Positions 26,959 to 38,400 of a stretch of 58,377 nucleotides of DNA are shown here, piece after piece. Origin of the DNA: Modicisalibacter radicis (GTDB taxonomy: Bacteria > Pseudomonadota > Gammaproteobacteria > Pseudomonadales > Halomonadaceae); assembly GCF_900961225.1 (NCBI RefSeq), contig NZ_CAAHFN010000060.1:1-58377 (forward strand), given 5' to 3'. Positions within the stretch are counted from its first letter, which is position 1, and each line of letters starts with the position of its first letter. The notes beneath the pieces are model-generated. The model saw only the letters and a list, made by a program, of their open reading frames with translations, was not told the DNA's origin and did not search any database. A program made the translations under genes and the position numbers.

Positions 26959-27912
26959 ATGCACGATAAGACATCAATCAAAATGCTCGCAGGTGGCCTG
27001 TTGGTCGTTGCCTCTCCCCTGACCCTGGCGGCCGTTCCCGAAAGCTGCCAGAGCGTCCATTTCGCCGAGGTGGGCTGGACCGACATCACCGCGACCACGG
27101 CCTTGAGCACCGAGGTGCTGGACGGGCTCGGCTATGACGTGTCCAGCGACACGGTCTCGGTGCCGATCGCCTACTCGGGCATGAAGAACGGCGATTTCGA
27201 CATCTTCCTGGGTAACTGGATGCCCTCGATGGCATCGATCAGCGACCCCTATATCGACAAGGGCGAGGTCGATCGGGTGGCGGCCAACCTCGAGGGGGCC
27301 AAGTACACGCTGGCGGTGCCGCAGTACGTACGCGATGCCGGGGTGACGTCGGTGGCCGATCTCGACGATCACGCCGACAAGTTCGGCCAGCGTCTCTACG
27401 GCATCGAAGCGGGCAACGACGGCAACATGATCATCCAGCAGATGATCGACGATGACGCCTTCGGTCTCGGCGACTGGCAACTGGTGGACTCCTCCGAGGC
27501 GGGAATGCTCGCCGAGCTCAAGGCCAAGACCGTCAACGACGAGTGGATGGTCTTCCTGGGCTGGGAGCCGCATCCCATGAACACCAATTTCGACATGGCC
27601 TACCTGAAGGGCGCCGACGATTACTTCGGCCCGGACCTGGGTGGGGCGACGGTCTACACCAATACCCGCAGCGGCTATGTTGAAGAGTGCGCCAACGTGG
27701 GTCGGTTGCTCGAGAATCTGACCTTCACGCTGGAGATGGAAAACCAGATCATGGGCGCGATCATGGATGACGGCGAGCAGCCCTCGGCCGCGGCGCGTAG
27801 CTGGCTGCAGGACAACCCCCAGGTACTCGACGCCTGGCTTGACGGGGTCACCACCGTCGACGGCGAAGCGGGCCTGCCGGCGGTCAAGCAGGCGCTGAAC
27901 ATCGGCGAATGA
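26959..27912 (+). CDS. choX: Choline-binding periplasmic protein of an ABC importer
   Basis: Periplasmic substrate-binding protein of 317 residues for choline, possibly also other quaternary amines. It has a signal peptide (about 1-25, cleaved near LTLAA). The OpuAC-type fold shows VHFAEVGWTDITATTA, LGNWMPSMASI, YGIEAGNDGN and VFLGWEPHPMNTNFDM, with the tryptophans that form the aromatic box for trimethylammonium groups. The ribosome site AGGAGA precedes the ATG. It is divergent from betIBA and shares its control region, so it probably feeds choline to BetA. No permease or ATPase gene follows; tRNA genes come next. Confidence 0.93.
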   Translation: MHDKTSIKMLAGGLLVVASPLTLAAVPESCQSVHFAEVGWTDITATTALSTEVLDGLGYDVSSDTVSVPIAYSGMKNGDFDIFLGNWMPSMASISDPYIDKGEVDRVAANLEGAKYTLAVPQYVRDAGVTSVADLDDHADKFGQRLYGIEAGNDGNMIIQQMIDDDAFGLGDWQLVDSSEAGMLAELKAKTVNDEWMVFLGWEPHPMNTNFDMAYLKGADDYFGPDLGGATVYTNTRSGYVEECANVGRLLENLTFTLEMENQIMGAIMDDGEQPSAAARSWLQDNPQVLDAWLDGVTTVDGEAGLPAVKQALNIGE

Positions 27913-27929
27913 GGCATCCTGCCCGGGAC

Positions 27930-27958
27930 TTGTCACGGCGGCGGCCCGCGTGCATAAT
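27930..27958 (+). promoter_or_regulatory. Promoter of tRNA-Met
   Basis: TTGTCA (27930-27935), 17 bases, then CATAAT (27953-27958); the tRNA begins about 54 bases downstream of the -10. Confidence 0.6.
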
Positions 27959-28011
27959 TCGCCCCCGCTGGCGGTTGTCGCGAGCTGTCGCGATGAATCC
28001 CGGGCCGGCAT

Positions 28012-28088
28012 GGCTACGTAGCTCAGCTGGTTAGAGCACATCACTCATAATGATGGGGTCCCCTGTTCGAATCAGGGCGTAGCCACCA
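28012..28088 (+). tRNA. tRNA-Met (anticodon CAT)
   Basis: A 77-base cloverleaf starting GGCTACGTAGCTCAG, with anticodon CAT in ACTCATAAT, a T arm with GTTCGAATC and an encoded CCA end. The acceptor stem GGCTACG/CGTAGCC pairs fully and begins with a G-C pair, so it looks like the elongator and not the initiator form. Ile tRNA with a modified CAT anticodon is not fully excluded. Confidence 0.93.
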
Positions 28089-28116
28089 GTTAGCGCAGAC
28101 GGGTTCTGCGGACCGT

Positions 28117-28150
28117 AAAACGCCCATCGGTTCTGCCGATGGGCGTTTTT
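28117..28150 (+). terminator. Terminator after tRNA-Met
   Basis: AACGCCCATCGG and CCGATGGGCGTT form a 12-base stem with a TTCTG loop, followed by TTT. Confidence 0.9.
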
Positions 28151-28186
28151 CATGTCGGCCGCCCGGCGGGGGCGAGTGCCAAGCCC

Positions 28187-28214
28187 TTGACGCGCGATCC
28201 TCGATCCGTATACT
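28187..28214 (+). promoter_or_regulatory. Promoter of the tRNA-Asn array
   Basis: TTGACG (28187-28192), 16 bases, then TATACT (28209-28214), about 20 bases before the first tRNA-Asn. It is close to consensus, as expected for stable RNA. Confidence 0.8.
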
Positions 28215-28234
28215 ACGCCGCGTGTTCGAGAAGT

Positions 28235-28310
28235 TCCCCGATAGCTCAGTTGGTAGAGCAAATGACTGTTAATCATTGGGTCGCAGGTTCGAGTCCTGCT
28301 CGGGGAGCCA
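28235..28310 (+). tRNA. tRNA-Asn (anticodon GTT), copy 1
   Basis: A 76-base cloverleaf, acceptor TCCCCGA/TCGGGGA, anticodon GTT in CTGTTAA, encoded CCA. It is identical to the two copies that follow and stands first after the promoter. Confidence 0.97.
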
Positions 28311-28338
28311 AACGACTCGTGCACCACAATTCGGCGAT

Positions 28339-28414
28339 TCCCCGATAGCTCAGTTGGTAGAGCAAATGACTGTTAATCATTGGGTCGCAGGTTCGAGTCC
28401 TGCTCGGGGAGCCA
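28339..28414 (+). tRNA. tRNA-Asn (anticodon GTT), copy 2
   Basis: Identical in sequence to copy 1 and separated from it by exactly 28 bases of unrelated sequence. Probably processed from one transcript by RNase E and RNase P. Confidence 0.97.
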
Positions 28415-28442
28415 ACCTCCCGCCGAAGTCAGCCTATGTCGT

Positions 28443-28518
28443 TCCCCGATAGCTCAGTTGGTAGAGCAAATGACTGTTAATCATTGGGTCGCAGGTTCGA
28501 GTCCTGCTCGGGGAGCCA
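28443..28518 (+). tRNA. tRNA-Asn (anticodon GTT), copy 3
   Basis: Identical to copies 1 and 2, again after exactly 28 bases of spacer with no clear similarity to the first spacer apart from its last few bases. Confidence 0.97.
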
Positions 28519-28529
28519 ATCGGGCCGGC

Positions 28530-28550
28530 GCGCCTGTTCCGGCGCTTGTT
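28530..28550 (+). terminator. Possible terminator of the tRNA-Asn array
   Basis: GCGCC and GGCGC form a 5-base stem with a 6-base loop, followed by TTGTT. It is a weak candidate. Confidence 0.4.
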
Positions 28551-28666
28551 CGACTGTAGCCGAAATTCCCCCTGTTTCCCGTCGTCTTCCGCTTCCTGAT
28601 TCGTCGTGTCCGGGTGGCCCGTGAACCGGCCATCGCTGGGCGGTTCTTTCGTTCAGCGGCCTTCAA

Positions 28667-29104
28667 TTATCGCCGAGTCGCCGGGGTCGTCGCTTCGTCG
28701 CCCTCCAGGGTCAGGTCGGCCATGGCCAGCACCTCGTCGACGGGAATTCGAACGTAGTCGTTCTCCAGGCCGCTGGTGTCTATCACCCGGCCGTCCCACG
28801 CCACGATGTCCAGATCGAGCGTCCGGGGCCCCGATTTTATCGGTCCACGGACGCGGCCCAGGCGATCCTCGAGGCGTTTGAGGTAGTCGCGGAAGGCCGT
28901 CTGGTCGAGGGTCGTGGCGACCAGAAAGGCGCCATTGAGGAAATTGGCCTGCTCCTGGAAGCCGACCGGCGTCGTCTCGATGATGGTCGAGCTGGCGATC
29001 AGGCGGCATTCCCGGGCCAGAATGGCACGCGCCTGGGTGATGTTCTGCCGTGGTTCGATATTGGATCCCACGGAAATTAGACATTGATGTTCGGCTGATT
29101 GCAT
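28667..29104 (-). CDS. folK: 6-hydroxymethyl-7,8-dihydropterin pyrophosphokinase
   Basis: Transfers pyrophosphate from ATP to hydroxymethyldihydropterin in folate synthesis. The 145 residues are slightly short (E. coli 159). The marks are ISVGSNIEPRQNI near the N-terminus, TTPVGFQEQANFLNGAF and the signature GPRTLDLDIVAWDG near residue 90. The last third lacks the usual HPRMHER-type segment in exact form and reads VRIPVDEVLAMADLTLEG, so it is a divergent HPPK. It lies divergent from folE, which makes the pterin precursor two steps earlier. Confidence 0.9.
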   Translation of the reverse strand: MQSAEHQCLISVGSNIEPRQNITQARAILARECRLIASSTIIETTPVGFQEQANFLNGAFLVATTLDQTAFRDYLKRLEDRLGRVRGPIKSGPRTLDLDIVAWDGRVIDTSGLENDYVRIPVDEVLAMADLTLEGDEATTPATRR

Positions 29105-29312
29105 GGTGGTCCCTTTGCGTTGCCCGCCTAGCTGACTGTGTAGCGGGGTGGCGTGTCAAGCGCTCGGTCCGCGCGGCAGATGCACTGACCATGATATGCT
29201 TTGGCACGCTTGTGCTACGGTCGGTCCGCTTGCCGACGTTGGCGCCGCCGTCCTTTGCGGCACGCCTGGCGGGGCCGGTACTCGAACCTGTTTGATCCAA
29301 TGAGGGATTGGA

Positions 29313-29915
29313 ATGTCAGCGAATCCTCCCAGTCGCGAAGCGGCGGAACAAGCCGTCCGCACCTTGATTCAGTGGGCCGGTGACGATCCCGATAGAGAGG
29401 GGTTGCTGGATACCCCGGCGCGGGTCGTGCGTGCCTATGAAGAGTTCTTCGCCGGCTATAACGCCGATCCGACCGCGATCCTCGAACGCACCTTCTCCGA
29501 GGTCGAGGGCTACGACGAGATGATCGTGATGAACGACATCCGTTTCGAGAGTCATTGCGAGCATCATGTCGCGCCGATCATCGGCAAGGCGCATATCGGC
29601 TACATTCCCGATCGACGCGTGGTGGGGATTTCAAAGCTGGCGCGACTGGTGGAAGTGTATGCCAAGCGCCTGCAAATCCAGGAAAAGATGACCGTCCAGA
29701 TCGCCGATACGCTTCACGACGTGCTGCAGCCGCTGGGTGTCGGCGTGGTCATCGAAGCTTCCCATCAATGCATGACCACGCGCGGCATCCACAAGCCCGG
29801 GGCGAGCCTGGTGACCAGCCGCATGCTGGGCAGCTTCCGCAAGGATCCGGCAACGCGCCGCGAGTTTCTGCGCATGCTGAGCCTTTCCGGCGGCGATCCG
29901 CTCGCCAATACCTGA
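29313..29915 (+). CDS. folE: GTP cyclohydrolase I (FolE1)
   Basis: Zinc enzyme that converts GTP to 7,8-dihydroneopterin triphosphate, the first step of folate and pterin synthesis. The 200 residues are typical. Zinc and active-site residues lie in [19 protein letters not shown] and in the second cysteine of [13 protein letters not shown]. The [20 protein letters not shown] helix is highly conserved. It starts 208 bases from the divergent folK and converges with ligB at its end. No Zur-like site was obvious in the spacer. Confidence 0.97.
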   Translation: MSANPPSREAAEQAVRTLIQWAGDDPDREGLLDTPARVVRAYEEFFAGYNADPTAILERTFSEVEGYDEMIVMNDIRFESHCEHHVAPIIGKAHIGYIPDRRVVGISKLARLVEVYAKRLQIQEKMTVQIADTLHDVLQPLGVGVVIEASHQCMTTRGIHKPGASLVTSRMLGSFRKDPATRREFLRMLSLSGGDPLANT

Positions 29916-29971
29916 AATCAGTGCCCGGGCGGGCGGCATCTTCGTCGTTCGGGTGCGATGTCGGGGCAGGC

Positions 29972-31735
<1,764 letters not shown>

Positions 31736-31746
31736 TCATCTGTCGC

Positions 31747-31796
31747 CGGGCAGCGCGGCTGCCCGTGCCGCCCCCGCGAGCGGTTCGCGGGGCGGC
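31747..31796 (-). terminator. Two consecutive GC-rich hairpins between prc and ligB
   Basis: GCCGCCCCCGCGA (31767-31779) pairs with TCGCGGGGCGGC (31785-31796) apart from one bulge. CGGGCAGC (31747-31754) pairs perfectly with GCTGCCCG (31758-31765). No T-run follows on the minus strand, so they may stop or protect the prc transcript. Confidence 0.5.
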
Positions 31797-31805
31797 CTGG
31801 TGTCC

Positions 31806-33884
31806 CTAGCTGGCCCCGCTGAGCTGGGCGTAGTCAAGGACGATCTCGGAGCCTTCGATCACCTGGGCCCGGTCGACGGGCTGGGCCGTCTCGTCATTTC
31901 CCTCGTCATCCTCGCCACCGCGTTGCATGGCGCTGTCCCGGGTTTCCACCCAATGATCCAGCGGCTCGAGACCCAGCGCCCGGCGCCGCCGATTCTCGAG
32001 TGCCAGTTGCTCGCTCTCCTGGGCGTCCATCTCGCGCTGTCGCTGCTCGCGGTTGAGGCTGACGGTGGTCTGCTGGTCGCGCAGGGTCTTGATCAGCGCG
32101 GCCTGTTCCTCGAGGTAGGTAAAGTTGGGGTCCTGGTCGATACGCGCCTGGTGACGCGCCTCGAGCGTATCCAGGTAGCGGCCGGGATTGCCGTACTCGC
32201 GGTACTGGACGGCACGCACGGTATCCCAGGGCAGGGCGTTGTCGAGGCTGCTCTCACCGATCATGTCGGGATCGACCAGGCTGGGGAACGCGATGTCCGG
32301 GGCGACGCCACGCAGTTGGGTGCTCTCGCCGGAAATGCGGTAGAACTTCGCGCGGGTCAGTTTTATCTGGCCGTGGCTGAGATCGCTCAAGGTCTGAACG
32401 GTGCCCTTGCCGAAGGTCTGGCTGCCGATGATCAGGCCGCGGTCATAGTCCTGGATCGCCCCGGCGAGGATCTCCGAGGCCGAGGCGGACAGGCGGTTGA
32501 CCAGGACGCCGAGGGGCCCGCCATAGGCGACCCCGCTGTCGGTATCGCCGTACAGGCTGATGCGACCCTGGGCGTCGCGGACCTGCACGGTCGGGCCGCG
32601 ATCGATGAACAGGCCGACCAGGGAATTGGCTTCCTGGAGTGCACCGCCGCCATTGTTGCGCAGGTCGAGCAGGATCCCTTCGACATCGGCGGCCTTGAGC
32701 TTGTCGATCTCCTTGGCGACATCGCGGGTCGAGCTGCGATAGTCCTCTTCGCCGGCCTGCCAGGCATCGAAATCGACATAGAAGGTGGGCACCTTGATCA
32801 CGCCGATACGATGCTTGCCGTCCTCGCGTTCGATGTCGATGACTTCGCTGCTGGCCGCCTGGTCCTCCAGCTTGACGGTGTCGCGCACGATCTTGACCAC
32901 GTGCGAGCGGGTCACGTCCACCGCCTTGGCGGGAATGACGTCGAGCCGCACGGTGGTGCCCTTGGGCCCGCGAATCAGCTCGACCACATCGTCCAGGCGC
33001 ATGCCGACGACGTTGACCATCTCGCCGCTTTCTCCCTGGCCGACGCCGACGATGCGGTCGGCCGGCTGCAGGACGCCGCTCTTGTCGGCGGGCCCCCCGG
33101 GCACCAGGCTGGAGACCTTGACATATTCGCCTTCGGATTGGAGCAGCGCACCGATGCCTTCCAGCGACAGGCGCATCTGGATGTCGAAGGATTCGCCCTG
33201 GCGTGGAGAGAAGTATTCGGTATGGGGATCGATGGTGCCGGTGACGGCGGCCATGAACAGTTCGAGAACGTCCTCGGGATTGGTCTGGCGCAGCCGCGAG
33301 AGTTGCCCCTCGTAGCGCTCTACGAGCGTGTCCTTGACCTCCTGGTTCGACTGGTCGCTGAGCGAGAGCGACAGGGCGGCGTTCTTCAGGCGCTTGTGCC
33401 ACAGTTGGTCGAGGGCTTCCTCGCTGCCGGCCCAGGGTTCGTCCTGGCGGTCGATCACCAGGCGTTCGTTGCCGGTGTAATCGAAATCCAGGCCATTCTC
33501 GAGTTGTGCCAGCAGCCATTCGAGGCGCGATTCCAGCCGCGACTGGTAGCGTTCGTAAAGGGCGTAGACCCGTTCGAGTCGACCGTCGCTGACCGCCTCG
33601 TCGAGGGCGTCGCGCAGATCATCGAAGGCCGCGATATCACGCTCGAGCAGATAGGCGCGTTGCGGGTCGAGCACGTCCAGCAGACGGTCGAAGGCACGTT
33701 GCGACCAGGCATCGTCGAGTTCGACATCGGCATAGTGACCATAGGTCAGCGATTCGGCGACTTCCATCGCGGCCTGTCGCTGGGCATCCGTGGGGCTCGG
33801 GGTCGGGCCGGCGAATGCCGGTACACCCAACGCGAACAGTAAGCACAGGACCCATCCGCGCTGAATGGCTGCAATCAGGCTCAT
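31806..33884 (-). CDS. prc: Tail-specific C-terminal processing protease
   Basis: Periplasmic serine protease (Prc/Tsp, S41 family), 692 residues, that trims or degrades proteins from their C-termini and helps control cell-wall hydrolases. A signal peptide spans about 1-25 (WVLCLLFALGVPAFA). An N-terminal helical domain is followed by a PDZ domain (about 240-320, with GIGALLQSEGEYVKVSSLVP). The catalytic core has the Ser of LSASASEILAG (466-471) and Lys493 in TFGKGTVQ. The ATG at 33884 with GGGAGTG upstream gives the family length. The longer upstream frame crosses into aminopeptidase DNA and is rejected. Confidence 0.96.
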   Translation of the reverse strand: MSLIAAIQRGWVLCLLFALGVPAFAGPTPSPTDAQRQAAMEVAESLTYGHYADVELDDAWSQRAFDRLLDVLDPQRAYLLERDIAAFDDLRDALDEAVSDGRLERVYALYERYQSRLESRLEWLLAQLENGLDFDYTGNERLVIDRQDEPWAGSEEALDQLWHKRLKNAALSLSLSDQSNQEVKDTLVERYEGQLSRLRQTNPEDVLELFMAAVTGTIDPHTEYFSPRQGESFDIQMRLSLEGIGALLQSEGEYVKVSSLVPGGPADKSGVLQPADRIVGVGQGESGEMVNVVGMRLDDVVELIRGPKGTTVRLDVIPAKAVDVTRSHVVKIVRDTVKLEDQAASSEVIDIEREDGKHRIGVIKVPTFYVDFDAWQAGEEDYRSSTRDVAKEIDKLKAADVEGILLDLRNNGGGALQEANSLVGLFIDRGPTVQVRDAQGRISLYGDTDSGVAYGGPLGVLVNRLSASASEILAGAIQDYDRGLIIGSQTFGKGTVQTLSDLSHGQIKLTRAKFYRISGESTQLRGVAPDIAFPSLVDPDMIGESSLDNALPWDTVRAVQYREYGNPGRYLDTLEARHQARIDQDPNFTYLEEQAALIKTLRDQQTTVSLNREQRQREMDAQESEQLALENRRRRALGLEPLDHWVETRDSAMQRGGEDDEGNDETAQPVDRAQVIEGSEIVLDYAQLSGAS

Positions 33885-34000
33885 CAATGAAGCACTCCCG
33901 GTTTCATGTACACTCGATTCCCTAGATGACCGGCGCGAGCGAGGCGGGCACGAGCCGATTCGGCATTGTAGCAGCCTGTATCGCCATACACAGACCCAAG

Positions 34001-35311
34001 ATGAGTACGAGCATGCCCCAAGATCCGACCATGGAACGCCTTCTGACCTTTCTCCAGCGCTCGCCGACCCCCTGGCACGCCACGGCCAACATGGCGCGGC
34101 GTCTCGAGCGGGCTGGCTATCGACGTCTGGACGAGACCCAGGCGTGGACATTGTCCCCGGGCGATCGCGTTTACGTAACGCGTAACGATTCCTCGCTGAT
34201 CGCCCTGCAGCTGCCGGCCGGCAAGCTGGAAGCGCTGCGCATGATCGGTGCCCACACCGACAGTCCCGGATTGCGGCTCAAGCCCAATGCCGCCCAGTCC
34301 AGCCGCGATTGGCTGCAGCTCGGGGTCGAGGTCTACGGCGGCGCCCTGCTGGCCCCCTGGTTCGACCGCGATCTGGGGCTGGCCGGGCGCGTGCATGTAC
34401 GGCGCGCCGATGGACGTACCCAGGGGGTGCTGATCAATATCGACCGCGCCATTGCGACGATCCCCAATCTGGCGATCCATCTCGACCGGGAAGCCAACAA
34501 TGGTCGCGCGCTCAATGCCCAGACCCAGATGGCACCGGTGTTGTGGCAGGGGGGGACCGAAACCGGCTTCGAGAGTCTGCTCAATCGCTGGCTCTATGAA
34601 CAGCATGATCTCGAGGATGTCGAGGTGCTGGCATTCGAACTGTGTCTCTACGACATGCAGGGCGCCAGCTGCGTGGGCATCAACGGCGAGCTGATCGCCA
34701 GCGCGCGGCTCGACAACCTGCTGTCATGCTTCTGCGGCGTCGAGGCGCTGATCAACGCTGATGGCTCCCAGGGGGCGCTGCTGGTGGCCAACGACCACGA
34801 AGAAGTCGGCAGCGCCAGCGCCAGCGGCGCCCAGGGACCGTTCCTCGGCGACGTGTTGCGCCGGGTCAATGCGCACTGTGGCGAGGCCGGCGAGGAGGGC
34901 TTCGCGCGACTGATCCAGGCCTCGCGGTTGATTTCCTGCGATAACGCCCATGCGTTGCACCCCAACTTCCCCGACAAGCACGATGCGGGACACGGACCGA
35001 GGATCAACGGTGGGCCGGTCATCAAGGTCAATGCCAACCAGCGCTATGCCACGACCAGCGAAACGGCGGCCTTGTTCCGCGAGCTGTGTCGCGAGGCGGG
35101 CGTGCCGGTGCAGACCTTCGTGTCGCGCGCCGATATGGCCTGCGGCAGCACGATCGGACCGCTCACCGCGACCGAACTGGGGGTGCCGACCCTCGACGTG
35201 GGGGTGTCGCAATGGGCCATGCATTCGATCCGCGAAACCGCCGGCAGTCACGATATCGACTATCTGATCCGGGCGCTGACTACCTTCGTCGATCGTCGGG
35301 TCCTGACGTGA
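34001..35311 (+). CDS. apeB: M18-family aminopeptidase
   Basis: Cytoplasmic zinc aminopeptidase of 436 residues, related to aspartyl aminopeptidase and yeast aminopeptidase I. Metal and active-site residues lie in MIGAHTDSPGLRLKP, LLVANDHEEVGSASASGAQG, SCDNAHALHPNFPDKHD and AMHSIRETAGSHD. The family's INIDRAIATIPNLAIHLDR segment is also present. ATG at 34001 or 34013 could start it; neither has a strong ribosome site. It is divergent from prc, with 116 bases between them, and converges with rne at a shared terminator. Confidence 0.95.
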   Translation: MSTSMPQDPTMERLLTFLQRSPTPWHATANMARRLERAGYRRLDETQAWTLSPGDRVYVTRNDSSLIALQLPAGKLEALRMIGAHTDSPGLRLKPNAAQSSRDWLQLGVEVYGGALLAPWFDRDLGLAGRVHVRRADGRTQGVLINIDRAIATIPNLAIHLDREANNGRALNAQTQMAPVLWQGGTETGFESLLNRWLYEQHDLEDVEVLAFELCLYDMQGASCVGINGELIASARLDNLLSCFCGVEALINADGSQGALLVANDHEEVGSASASGAQGPFLGDVLRRVNAHCGEAGEEGFARLIQASRLISCDNAHALHPNFPDKHDAGHGPRINGGPVIKVNANQRYATTSETAALFRELCREAGVPVQTFVSRADMACGSTIGPLTATELGVPTLDVGVSQWAMHSIRETAGSHDIDYLIRALTTFVDRRVLT

Positions 35312-35348
35312 TGGCTTGATATCGCCCCTGGCTGCCGGAGGCGCCACG

Positions 35349-35385
35349 AAAAAGCCCGCGACCATTCAGGTCGCGGGCTTTTTTG
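35349..35385. terminator. Bidirectional terminator between apeB and rne
   Basis: AAAAAGCCCGCGACC and GGTCGCGGGCTTTTTT surround ATTCA. T-runs on both strands make it work for both convergent genes. Confidence 0.95.
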
Positions 35386-35417
35386 CGGCTTCGGCGCCTG
35401 ACGACGCCATCCGCGGG

Positions 35418-38400
35418 TCAGTGGCTGTCTTCGGTCTGGCCGCTCTCCTTGCGACGCTTCACCCGCGGATCGTTGTGCGCGCGACGACGCTGACGGCGGC
35501 GCGCGGCATGCTCTCCGGCTTCGGCTTCGGCTTCGGCTTCGGCCTCGTCGCTCGGGCCCTGATCGGCGGCGCTGGTCTCGGTCGGCATCGTTTGCGCGGG
35601 GGCCTGGCGAGTGTCCCCGTCGTCAGCCGTCGACTGCGTGGCGTCGGAATCCATCGCTTCATCCCGACCGGCAGGGGACGGCGCGGCCTCTTCGCCGCCG
35701 GCCGGTGCGGACGCAACGTCAGTCGCCGGGGCGACGCCGCGGCGGGCTTCGTCCTCGTCGGTGCCGGACTCGGCGGTGGCCGGCTGTCCGTCGGCTTGCG
35801 TCGCCGGCGCGTGCAAGGCGTCATCGGCCGAGACGTCGCCCTCCGACGTGCTCTCCGCATCGGTCACGGCCTGTCGCGGGTCGTCGCGCGTCGCCTCGAC
35901 CGAGGAGGCAGGGCGCACGGGGGACTCGTCGGAATCCGCCTGGGCTTGCGCCGTGTCGGTCCGGATTGCTGCCTCGGACGGCTCGCTCTGCGGGTCCTCT
36001 CCGGCTTGCCCGGCCGTTTCCCCTGTATCGGCGGGGAGCGGCGTCGTGTCGAGGGTGGCGGGTGAGCCGTCGGTAGCCGGTTCGCCGTCGCCTTGATGGT
36101 TCGACCCGGTTGTCCCGGGCTTTGTCGAGCGCCGGGCGCGTCCGGATTTCGCACGCTTGGGTTCGCCACCCTTGGCCTCGTCCTCCTTGGCGTCATCTTC
36201 CCGCACCGGAGGGGTGGACGCCTCGGCGCCCTCGGACGTCGCTCGCTCGGCGCTGGCTTGCTCGCCTTGTGCAGACCGGGAGGCTTGCGGATCGCCGGCC
36301 GCTGCCGGTTGCTCGGTCACCTCGGGGTTGCTGGCTCCCTCGGCACCCTCGCTGCTTGCAGCCGTTGCCTGTGGCGTCGGGGTCGCGTCGCCGGCCTGAG
36401 CTGCCGGCGCGGCGCCCTGGTCATCGGCGCTGCCGGGCGAGGCTGCCTGCGCTTGAGCCTCGGCCTGCAGGCGTTCCTGTTCGGCGACCGCGGCCGGATT
36501 CAGGGCGTGCTTGCGGCTGCGCTGGCGCGGGTTGTTGCGGGTGCGCTTGGGCTTGTCATCAGCCGCGGCTTTCTCTGCCGCATCCTCGCGGCGGGCGGCG
36601 TCACTGCCGCGCTGGTCGCCATCGGCGGATTTGCCGGCATCGTTCGGCTTGTCGTTCTGCCCCGGCTTGGTGGCGCTGCCGCGCTTGCCGCTGTCCTCGC
36701 CGGCCTTGGCATTGTCGCGGCTCTTGGCATCACTCGGCTTGTCGCCGCGGGTACGGTTGTCGCCCTTGGTCTCGTTCCTGCGCCTGCCGTCGGGCTTGTC
36801 ACCGCGCCGGGAGCCGGCGTCGTCGCCGCTGGTGCGTTCCTGGCGTGCCGCCGGCTTGCGGTTGCCGCTTCTGGCGTCACTAGCGCTGCGCTCGTTGCCG
36901 TTGTCCGTCGCCGCCGCGCGCGCGCCGCTCTTGTCGCCGCGTGTGTCGTTGCGATTATCGCCGCCTTCCGAGCGGCGCCGGCGATTGCCGTTGCCGCGAC
37001 GCTGGTTGCTCGAATCGCTGTCGTCGCTATCCGCCGCGCCGCGCTGTTGAGCGGCGCTCTTTTCGCCGCGGGCATCGCTGCGGGGCTCGGGCCGGGCCTG
37101 GCCGCGAACGGTGGCGGTGTCTTCCTCGGGCGTGCCGATCAGCTTGCCGAGGCCCTTGAAAAAGCGTGACACGAGTCCGGTGGGAGCCGCCTCGACGGGT
37201 GTCCTGGTCGGCGTCGGCGTCGGTGCCGGCGTCGCTGGGTCGGCATTTTCCTGCGGCTGCTGCAGCGAGGAGGGCGCCGGGGCGGTATGGGCCACGGACT
37301 TGACGGCCGCCTCGGTACGCTGGACGGGCTGAGCGAGCGACAGGTCGGGCTCCTTGCCGACCTCGGTCTCGGTGGAGAGCTCGAAACTCGACTTGGCCTC
37401 GTCGCCGTCCTCGAGATGGTCGTCGCGCAGACGCTGGACATCGTAGTGCGGCGTGTCCATGTCGGGGCTGGGCAGCAGCACCACCTTGACCTCCTGACGC
37501 TTCTCGATGTCGGCGAGGGTGCTGCGCTTTTCGTTGAGCAGGTAGGTGGCGACCGGTACCGGCAGGATGGCGCGAATCTGCGCGCTGCGCTCCTTCATCG
37601 CCTCCTCTTCGATCAGGCGCATGATCGACAGCGACATCGAGCGCACGTCGCGGATGGTGCCCTGACCGTCGCAGCGCGGGCAGACCACGCCGCTGGTCTC
37701 GCCCAGCGAGGGGCGCAGGCGCTGACGCGACATCTCCATCAGGCCGAAGCGCGAAATGCGGCCGATCTGCACCCGCGCACGGTCGAGCTTGAGGGCGTCG
37801 CGCATGCGGTTTTCGACTTCGCGCTGGTTGCGCGCAGGCCCCATGTCGATGAAGTCGATGACCACCAGGCCGCCGATGTCGCGCAGGCGCAATTGGCGGG
37901 CGATCTCGTCGGCGGCCTCGGAATTGGTCTGCAGCGCGGTTTCTTCGATATCGCTGCCACGGGTGGCGCGTGCCGAATTGATGTCGATGGACACCAGCGC
38001 CTCGGTATGGTCGATGACCACCGAGCCGCCCGATGGCAGCTTGACCTCGCGCTGATAGGCGGTCTCGATCTGGCTCTCGATCTGGAAGCGCGAGAACAGG
38101 GGCACGTCATCGGCGTAGAGCTTGATCTTCTGCTGGTAGGAGGGCATCACCTGGCGGATGAAACCCAGTGCCTCCTGATGGATCTCGGGGCTGTCGATCA
38201 GCACCTCGCCGATATCCTGGCGCAGGTAGTCGCGCATGGCGCGGATGATGACGTTGGATTCCCGGTAGATCAGAAAGGGCGCGCTGCGCTTGACGGCTTC
38301 CTCGGTGATCGCTTCCCAGACCTGCACGAGATAATCGAGGTCCCATTGCAGCTCTTCGGCACTGCGGCCGATGCCCGCGGTGCGAACGATCACGCCCATC

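Noticed and set aside
28031..28348. Short frames giving peptides like IAQLVEQMTVNHWVAGSS and TRTCDPMINSHLLYQLSYRG
   Set aside because: These are translations of tRNA-Asn and tRNA-Met, a well-known annotation artefact.
28235..28518. Three identical repeats with equal 28-base spacers, resembling a CRISPR array
   Set aside because: The 76-base repeats fold as tRNA-Asn with encoded CCA, and no cas genes are present.
35316..37169. Several plus-strand frames encoding Gly/Arg/Ala-rich peptides
   Set aside because: They are shadows of the low-complexity C-terminal region of RNase E.
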